From: an uncultured Phycisphaerales bacterium
GTDB lineage: Bacteria > Planctomycetota > Phycisphaerae > Sedimentisphaerales > Anaerobacaceae
DNA: 56,094 nt
NCBI GenBank assembly: GCA_937927975.1
Contig: CALEZT010000227.1
Coordinates: forward strand, 1-56,094
Direction: 5' to 3'
Below the pieces are notes generated by a model that ran no database searches, was not told where the DNA came from, and was given only the letters and a program-made list of their open reading frames with translations. Below are positions 51,370-56,094 of the stretch, one piece after another. The position numbers and the translations under genes were made by a program. Positions within the stretch are counted from its first letter, which is position 1; the number at the start of each line of letters is the position of its first letter.

Positions 51370-51699
51370 TTAACCCTCGATTTTGTCGATGGTTATCTGC
51401 AGGTGCTTCTGCCGATGGCCGATCCGCTTCTGGCTGTTCTTGCGGCGACGGAACGTCGTCACGAACAGCTTGGGGCCCTTGACGACCGCCTCGGCGCCGT
51501 TGGGCTTGAGCGAGGCAATGACCTTGGCGCCCTGGATGTAGGGCTGGCCGATCTTGCTGGCGCCGTCGCCGCCGATGAAGAGAACCTTGTCCAGCTCGAT
51601 CGTGGTCGCGTCGGGGGCCACATCGGTCAGTTCAATCTCCACCTTGTCGCCCACGGCCACTTTGTATTGCTTACTGCCCTGCTCAACAATCGCGTACAT
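51370..51699 (-). CDS. rplU: 50S ribosomal protein L21
   Basis: L21 binds 23S rRNA in the large ribosomal subunit. The 109-residue protein has the family features: MYAIVEQGSKQYKVAVGDKV at the start, KVLFIGGDGASKIGQPYIQG in the middle and the basic signature VTTFRRRKNSQKRIGHRQKH. The start at 51699 follows GGGAG with 7-nt spacing and matches typical L21. The usual partner rpmA (L27) is not downstream: a terminator and a convergent gene follow instead. It has its own promoter at 51744-51772. Confidence 0.97.
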   Translation of the reverse strand: MYAIVEQGSKQYKVAVGDKVEIELTDVAPDATTIELDKVLFIGGDGASKIGQPYIQGAKVIASLKPNGAEAVVKGPKLFVTTFRRRKNSQKRIGHRQKHLQITIDKIEG

Positions 51700-51743
51700 C
51701 GGGAAACTCCCAATCCAAATATCCAAATCTCGGTAAAACTAAA

Positions 51744-51772
51744 AGAATAGCGCATGCCGATAAGAATGTAAA
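51744..51772 (-). promoter_or_regulatory. Sigma-70 promoter of rplU
   Basis: On the minus strand TTTACA (51767-51772), a 17-nt spacer and TATTCT (51744-51749) form a strong-looking promoter, with transcription from about 51737 and a leader of about 38 nt. The AT-rich setting supports it. Confidence 0.6.
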
Positions 51773-51859
51773 GACTTTTCTCAAGGAATTTTGTATCCTG
51801 GCCCCGTTCGAGTGATCCCCACAGGGGGACGGATCCGACTGACCAAAGGAGTGTGCGGC

Positions 51860-52693
51860 ATGAAACTGGCGATCATCAACGATCAGCTCGTCCCGATGGA
51901 AACCCTGGACCCGATCTACTGTGATCGCGGGCTCTACTTCGGCGACGGCGTCTACGAGGTCCTTCGCAGCTACCACGGCAAGATTTTCGCCCTGGACGAG
52001 CACCTGGAGCGGTTCGCCGCGAGCATGGCGGCCATCCGCATCACCGGCATCGACATCGGCACCATCCGCCAGCGGGTCCTGCGGGCCTTCGAAGCCGCCG
52101 GCTATGCGAACGCCAAGATCTATTTTCACGTCACCCGGGGCTCGGCCCCTCGAAATCATACCTGGGCCAAGGACATCCAGCCCAATTTCTTCCTGACGAT
52201 CAGTGAACTGGGCGACAACTCCAAGGAGAAGGCCCAGGGAATCGCGGTCTGCACGCACCCGGACCTGCGGTGGAAACGCTGCGACATCAAGTCGCTGAAT
52301 CTGCTGCCGAACGTGCTGGCCCGCCAGGAAGCGATGGAGAAAGGCTGCGAGGAGGCGATCCTGGTCGATGAAGCCGGCCTGATCACCGAAGGCGCAGGGT
52401 CCGCCTTCTTCGCGATCATTCACGACGCCCTGCAAACGGCGCCCCTGGCGGCCAATATTCTGCCCTCGATCACCCGGCACTTCATCGTGAAGGCCGCAAC
52501 GAATCTGGGAATGGCGATCGAACAGAAGTGCCTGACTCCTGCCCAGGCCGCCGCGGCGGATGAGCTGTTCCTGGCCGTGACGACCAAGGACATCGTCCCA
52601 ATCGTGAGGTTTGACGACATCCCCGTCGGGGATGGCAGGCCCGGCCGATGGGTCAAGGCGCTCATGACGGAATTCCAGAGGTTCACCGTCTGA
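51860..52693 (+). CDS. Class IV aminotransferase (D-amino acid/branched-chain type)
   Basis: The PLP-dependent enzyme transfers amino groups between amino and oxo acids. The 277-residue protein has the fold type IV pattern: IYCDRGLYFGDGVYEVLRSY, YFHVTRGSAPRNH, CDIKSLNLLPNVLARQEAME with the catalytic Lys in DIKSLN, ILVDEAGLITEGAGSAFF and FLAVTTKDIVPIVRFD at the end. The length and SLNLLPN agree with D-alanine/D-amino-acid aminotransferase more than with the longer IlvE. AAGGAG precedes the ATG at 51860 by 9 nt. It is divergent from rplU, with no operon partner. Confidence 0.9.
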   Translation: MKLAIINDQLVPMETLDPIYCDRGLYFGDGVYEVLRSYHGKIFALDEHLERFAASMAAIRITGIDIGTIRQRVLRAFEAAGYANAKIYFHVTRGSAPRNHTWAKDIQPNFFLTISELGDNSKEKAQGIAVCTHPDLRWKRCDIKSLNLLPNVLARQEAMEKGCEEAILVDEAGLITEGAGSAFFAIIHDALQTAPLAANILPSITRHFIVKAATNLGMAIEQKCLTPAQAAAADELFLAVTTKDIVPIVRFDDIPVGDGRPGRWVKALMTEFQRFTV

Positions 52694-52764
52694 TCGACGG
52701 CGTTTCTCGCCCACCGGAAAACATCATGTTCTCGTCATGAGCGCCCCGACTGCCGCCCTGGACA

Positions 52765-53961
52765 TCACGGTGCTGGAACGGCTCCCTTGAACAGAAGGAT
52801 CAGCGCCAACACGCAGACCAACATGACCATCCCGGGCACCATCCAGAGTCTGCGCCATTGGAACTGCCCTTCCACTCGGCACTTGTCCATGACGATCCCG
52901 GCGAACTGAGTCCCCAGGAACAAGGCGATTCCGCTCTGGGCGGTGAAGATCAGAGCCTGCATGGAGGCTTTGGCCCCTTCGGGCGCCACCGCATCGGCAA
53001 ACGTCTGACCGGCGATGATGAAGAACACGTATGCCAGGCCGTGGAACGCCTGGCTCGCGGCAATCACTGCCGCAGGTCTGGGCATTACGTAGAAGACGTA
53101 CATGATCAACCACGAGGCGGCCCCGGCCGTCAGCGTCCACTTGTAGCCGATCTTGTCAACGAGCAGACCAAGCAGAGCCAAAGTCGCCACCGCCTGCGCA
53201 ACCTGGGCGATCGCCATGGCGGCTGGGACATTCTTCGCAGAAATCCCGTTGTCCTGCATGAACTGGGCAGTCCCGAGGAAATAGAACTGCATCATGCCGG
53301 GAGCAATCATCGAGATGATGATGAAGATCAGGAAGCTGGAGTCCTTGAACATGCCCAGGGCGCTTACCCCGGCGGTTGCCGACGGCGGCGTGCTGGGCAG
53401 CAAAGCGCCGCACACCACGGCCATCACCACGGACAGAACGCCCCCAAGGACCAGGCAATCCCGGCCCTCTTCGCCCGTCTTGAAAACCCAGCGCCACCCC
53501 GTCAGGAAGTAGCCCGCCAGGGCCCATGCGATCGGAGCCCACATGAAGATATAGGGGAACTTGTCCCCTGCGCCGTTGAGCTTCAGATGGTGGAACATCA
53601 GGGAGTTCACCAGGGGAAGCGTTGCGGCATAGAAGAGGGCGTACACCAGCAACGTCCCGAACAGCGAAGTGAATCTCCGCTTCCAGGCCGCCATGAACAG
53701 AAGCAGCGTACCGGCCAAATGGGCCCCGGCCAGGATCAACTCCGTGTTGATCCAGCGGTCGGCCACCTGCCCGGCCACCATCGGCATGAAGATGCAGCCC
53801 AGGGGAATCGTCGCGTAGATCCATCCCGTCTGCTTGCCGCTGAATCCCAGAGGGCCCAGGAGCCTGGTCGCGAGAACAGGGTACCAAGCCCCCCAGATGG
53901 CGAACTCCAGGAACATCATCGCGCTGAGCTTGAGGTACAGGACCGAGTCCATGCCGAACAT
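52765..53961 (-). CDS. MFS transporter, nucleoside:H+ symporter (NupG-like) family
   Basis: The 398-residue membrane protein has about 12 hydrophobic segments and the family pattern of nucleoside:proton symporters: MFLEFAIWGAWYPVLATRLL, FSGKQTGWIYATIPLGCIFM, GQVADRWINTELILAGAHLAG, FMWAPIAWALAGYF and AFHGLAYVFFIIAGQTFADA, with ADR at the MFS loop between helices 2 and 3. It presumably imports nucleosides, though sugar or other metabolites are possible in planctomycete relatives. It is the last of three co-oriented genes with the sugar isomerase and the oxidoreductase, so a sugar-like substrate cannot be excluded. The start at 53961 follows AGGAG. Confidence 0.82.
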   Translation of the reverse strand: MFGMDSVLYLKLSAMMFLEFAIWGAWYPVLATRLLGPLGFSGKQTGWIYATIPLGCIFMPMVAGQVADRWINTELILAGAHLAGTLLLFMAAWKRRFTSLFGTLLVYALFYAATLPLVNSLMFHHLKLNGAGDKFPYIFMWAPIAWALAGYFLTGWRWVFKTGEEGRDCLVLGGVLSVVMAVVCGALLPSTPPSATAGVSALGMFKDSSFLIFIIISMIAPGMMQFYFLGTAQFMQDNGISAKNVPAAMAIAQVAQAVATLALLGLLVDKIGYKWTLTAGAASWLIMYVFYVMPRPAAVIAASQAFHGLAYVFFIIAGQTFADAVAPEGAKASMQALIFTAQSGIALFLGTQFAGIVMDKCRVEGQFQWRRLWMVPGMVMLVCVLALILLFKGAVPAP

Positions 53962-53988
53962 GCCGTTCTCCTTAATCGGGCGGACACG

Positions 53989-54807
53989 CTACTTGCAGGC
54001 CGCCTTCAGCCGCTGGGCGGCCAGCTTGATGTCGCCGAGGCGGTTGTCGCCGGCCTCGCGTTCGATGGCCATCGCGCCCTTGAAACCGACCTCATCCAGA
54101 ACCGCCAGGAACCGCTCGATGCCGACCTGGCCGTCGCCCCAGGGGACTTCGCTACCCCAGGTGCCGGGCTGGGTCGTGCGGATCGCGTCCTTGACGTGCA
54201 GGTGGCGAATCCACGGCGCCAGCGTCCGCACCGCCTCGATCGGGTCGCCCTTGTCGTAGAGGATCATGTTGGCCGGGTCGAAATTGACGCCGACCGACTC
54301 GTGCTTGAGCGTCTCGAGGAAGTGCCGCAGATCCTTGGCGGCCTCCTGGCCGGTCTCCAACAGGAGCGTCAGGCCGTGGGCTTTGGCGATGTCCGCCAGG
54401 GTCCGGATGCGGGTCTGCACCTTCTGGGCCATGGCCTTGTCGCTCTCATCGATGAACCCAGCGTGCATCGACAGGAACTTGACGCCGAGCTTGGCGGTCG
54501 CCTTGGCGGCTCCCTCGAACAGCTTGCGATTGCCCTCCCAGTTCGCATCGGGGACAACGCCTCCTGTGACCTTGATCGTGTCGAGCGTGGAGTAATCCTC
54601 CTGCGGGAAGTCGATCATCGTGCTGGTGATGGTCCAGGCCTGGGACTTCATCGTATCGAGGACCTTGCCGGAGGCGTCTTCCACCGCCGACCGGATCCCC
54701 AGGTGCACATGCTCGATGCCCGCTTCCTGCATCGCCTTGGCGACGCCGGGCACATCCGTCCGAAGAGACCAGCTACATACCGCGACAGGCCAGTTCTTGC
54801 ATTTCAT
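53989..54807 (-). CDS. Sugar phosphate isomerase/epimerase
   Basis: The 272-residue xylose-isomerase-like TIM barrel has AVCSWSLRTDV, HVHLGIRSAV, FLSMHAGFIDE, TLLLETGQEAAKDL with the metal-binding Glu, GVNFDPANMILYDKGDPIEA with the metal-binding Asp, IRHLHVKDAIR with the metal-binding His, and MAIEREAGD with a second Glu. The pattern matches that of the protein at 22419, so they are paralogues. GGAGC lies 8 nt before the start. With the oxidoreductase at 54900 and the transporter at 52765 it likely forms a three-gene unit for a sugar or cyclitol. Confidence 0.88.
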   Translation of the reverse strand: MKCKNWPVAVCSWSLRTDVPGVAKAMQEAGIEHVHLGIRSAVEDASGKVLDTMKSQAWTITSTMIDFPQEDYSTLDTIKVTGGVVPDANWEGNRKLFEGAAKATAKLGVKFLSMHAGFIDESDKAMAQKVQTRIRTLADIAKAHGLTLLLETGQEAAKDLRHFLETLKHESVGVNFDPANMILYDKGDPIEAVRTLAPWIRHLHVKDAIRTTQPGTWGSEVPWGDGQVGIERFLAVLDEVGFKGAMAIEREAGDNRLGDIKLAAQRLKAACK

Positions 54808-54825
54808 AATTACAGCTCCGAAGAG

Positions 54826-54904
54826 GTTTCAAGTTTCAAGTTTGAAGTATCAAGTGCCCAGGCACTCCTCTGACTTCACACTTCACACCTCAAACTTGAT
54901 CACT
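54826..54904. repeat. Inverted repeat of TTTCAAGTTTGAAGT units
   Basis: The left part at about 54826-54856 reads TTTCAAGTTTCAAGTTTGAAG, and the right part at about 54872-54904 is an imperfect reverse complement (ACTTCACACTTCACACCTCAAACTTGA). It fills the gap between the oxidoreductase and isomerase genes and overlaps the oxidoreductase stop codon (54900-54902). Confidence 0.65.
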
Positions 54905-55919
54905 TAATCAATACCCTTTTTCCGACGGCGATGGATTTCTTCTCCGCCTCGACGATCCGGACCGAGTTGCGGGACTGCTCCAGCGTCAGGATCTCCGGAA
55001 CCGGCTTGCCCTGGACGCTCTTGGCGAAGTGCGCGATCTCGAGCGAGTATCCGTCCCCGGCGGCGACCTTGGGCGAAAACTCGGCGCCCTTGGCCGGACA
55101 GACGCGAAGCATGGGCTTGCGCGTCAGGTCGTAAACGATCGTGGCCTTCTCCAGGACCAGATTGAAGCTCATCTCGAATCCGAAGGTCGGGCTCATTCCC
55201 CAGCCCCCCTCCGCGGTCACCACCAGGTCCGGGCCGTACTCATACTGCGTGACGATATGGATCAGGTGTCCCTTGGGACTCCTGGCCCCGTGGCTGCACA
55301 CCGCCTTGGGCATGCCGAAGAGGTACTGGACGTAGTCGGTGTCGTGGATATGGAGATCCAGGGCGACGCCGCCGCTGCGGGTCTCGTCGACGAACCAGTT
55401 GTCGATGCTCCAGCCCGGAGGGGAGCCCAGCCGCTGGAACATGGCCGCGACCACCTTGCCGTACTTGCCGCTGTCGACGATCTCCTTGGCCTTGGCGTAC
55501 TCCGGCCAGAACCGCACGCAGTGGCCGATCTGGAGGATCTTGCCGCTCTTGTCGGCGGCCTTCACCATCCGGTCGCAGTCGGCCCTCGTCAGGGCCATCG
55601 GCTTCTCGCACAGCACGTGGACCCCGCGGGACAAGGCCTGCTCCGAGCAGGTCGCGTGAAGGTGCGTCGGCAGCGTCAACGAGATGGCGTCGAGCCTGGC
55701 CTTCTCGAGCATCTCCACGAAGTCGTGGTAGACCTCGATCTTCGTGAAATCGATGTCGCCCTCGGCCCCCTGGATGTTGCCGACCGCCCGCTTGGTGTCT
55801 TCCTTGATGTTGGGGTTCGCATCGCAGATCGCGACCACCTGGGCGCCCTTGACGGCCTTCCATTGCCCAAAGTGCATCCTCCCCATGAATCCGAATCCCA
55901 CAATCCCTATTCGCATCAT
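54900..55919 (-). CDS. Gfo/Idh/MocA family oxidoreductase, cytoplasmic
   Basis: The 339-residue protein has no signal peptide, unlike its two TAT paralogues in this window. The Rossmann fold shows MRIGIVGFGFMGRMHFGQWK, VAICDANPNIKED, LTLPTHLHATCSEQAL and VLCEKPMALTRADCDRM with the EKP lysine. The C-terminal domain has SGGVALDLHIHDTDYVQYLF, in which the Asp and His belong to the family active site. The protein is predicted to oxidise a sugar or cyclitol with NAD(P). GGAGG is 7 nt before the first of two ATGs at 55919. It is the first gene of a minus-strand set with the isomerase and transporter. Confidence 0.9.
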   Translation of the reverse strand: MMRIGIVGFGFMGRMHFGQWKAVKGAQVVAICDANPNIKEDTKRAVGNIQGAEGDIDFTKIEVYHDFVEMLEKARLDAISLTLPTHLHATCSEQALSRGVHVLCEKPMALTRADCDRMVKAADKSGKILQIGHCVRFWPEYAKAKEIVDSGKYGKVVAAMFQRLGSPPGWSIDNWFVDETRSGGVALDLHIHDTDYVQYLFGMPKAVCSHGARSPKGHLIHIVTQYEYGPDLVVTAEGGWGMSPTFGFEMSFNLVLEKATIVYDLTRKPMLRVCPAKGAEFSPKVAAGDGYSLEIAHFAKSVQGKPVPEILTLEQSRNSVRIVEAEKKSIAVGKRVLIK

Positions 55920-55976
55920 TCCGGCACCTCCTTGCCGCGCGCAACGCGGCTCCCAAACCCTACCCCCGATGGTTTC

Positions 55977-56014
55977 TCAGAATCATCAATCATCAATCAC
56001 CGATCGTCAATTCA
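55977..56014. repeat. Tandem AATCATC repeat upstream of the oxidoreductase
   Basis: AATCATC units occur three times in tandem at about 55981-55998, then ACCGATCGTCAATTC. The units resemble CAATCGTC in the repeat at 168-252. It sits about 60 nt upstream of the oxidoreductase start. Read on the minus strand it contains TTGACGATCGGTGATTGATG, which may supply promoter-like elements. Confidence 0.5.
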
Positions 56015-56094
56015 AGGAGCCTGCCTCCAGGTCCCAGCGGCGCGCGATTCTACCAGAGGACCCGCCGACCCGCAAAAGGATTTCTGGCCGCCGG

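Noticed and set aside
52858..54873. Plus-strand frame opposite the MFS and isomerase genes
   Set aside because: It shows a low-complexity Arg/Gly/Pro/His-rich product and spans two real genes on the other strand.

Overview
The window is GC-rich bacterial chromosomal DNA that most resembles a planctomycete of the Phycisphaerae/Sedimentisphaerales kind. This is inferred from the gene families: TAT-exported Gfo/Idh/MocA oxidoreductases, a DUF1080 protein fused to FG-GAP repeats, a PmoA-like DUF6807 protein, sugar-phosphate isomerase-type TIM barrels, a GH10 xylanase and a long pseudopilin operon. No rRNA, CRISPR array, phage or transposase gene was seen. There are about 50 protein genes and one tRNA.

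Layout. 1-2.7 kb: the 5' end of an exported nucleoside hydrolase, hisA, a radical SAM gene, and a DUF433 antitoxin with a broken DUF5615 toxin; palindromic repeats lie between them. 2.8-6.8 kb (-): an operon HD hydrolase - PPIase lipoprotein - acpS - mnmG. 7-11.2 kb (-): GH10 xylanase, double thioredoxin, TAT oxidoreductase. 11.5-16.7 kb: an ECF sigma factor, then a GAF-PAS histidine kinase with a LuxR-type regulator, a receiver-only regulator and an alpha/beta hydrolase. 16.7-25.4 kb (-): a carbohydrate and purine block (TolB-like propeller, FG-GAP/DUF1080 protein, oxidoreductase, DUF6807 protein, sugar isomerase, AzgA-type permease, nucleosidase lipoprotein), ended by tRNA-Leu(UAG). 25.6-27.3 kb (-): xseA-xseB behind a good sigma-70 promoter. 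27.4-41.7 kb (-): an eleven-gene type IV pilus/type II secretion cluster (two GspE/PilB ATPases, PilT, PilC/GspF and seven pseudopilin-like proteins) starting from a near-consensus promoter. 41.9-45.9 kb (-): cinA, a zinc alcohol dehydrogenase, a YchF-like GTPase and a fumarase-type beta subunit. 46.1-51.3 kb (+): a siroheme-type dehydrogenase, a U32 peptidase/hydroxylase and a KaiC-like/PPDK fusion. 51.4-56 kb: rplU, a class IV aminotransferase, then a nucleoside-symporter-like MFS protein, a sugar isomerase and an oxidoreductase.

How it fits together. Much of the window serves scavenging: an exported xylanase, an esterase-like hydrolase, exported sugar oxidoreductases and isomerases, and a purine route (exported nucleoside hydrolase, lipoprotein nucleosidase, base permease, nucleoside symporter). 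The pilus/secretion operon could build a surface fibre or export machine, but its secretin, alignment proteins and prepilin peptidase are not here. The points most worth a second look are the KaiC-like/PPDK fusion coupled to the U32 gene, a shared palindrome upstream of both two-component transcription units, an internal duplication in CinA, several families of degenerate intergenic inverted repeats, and -10 boxes placed so close to start codons that leaderless mRNAs are likely.
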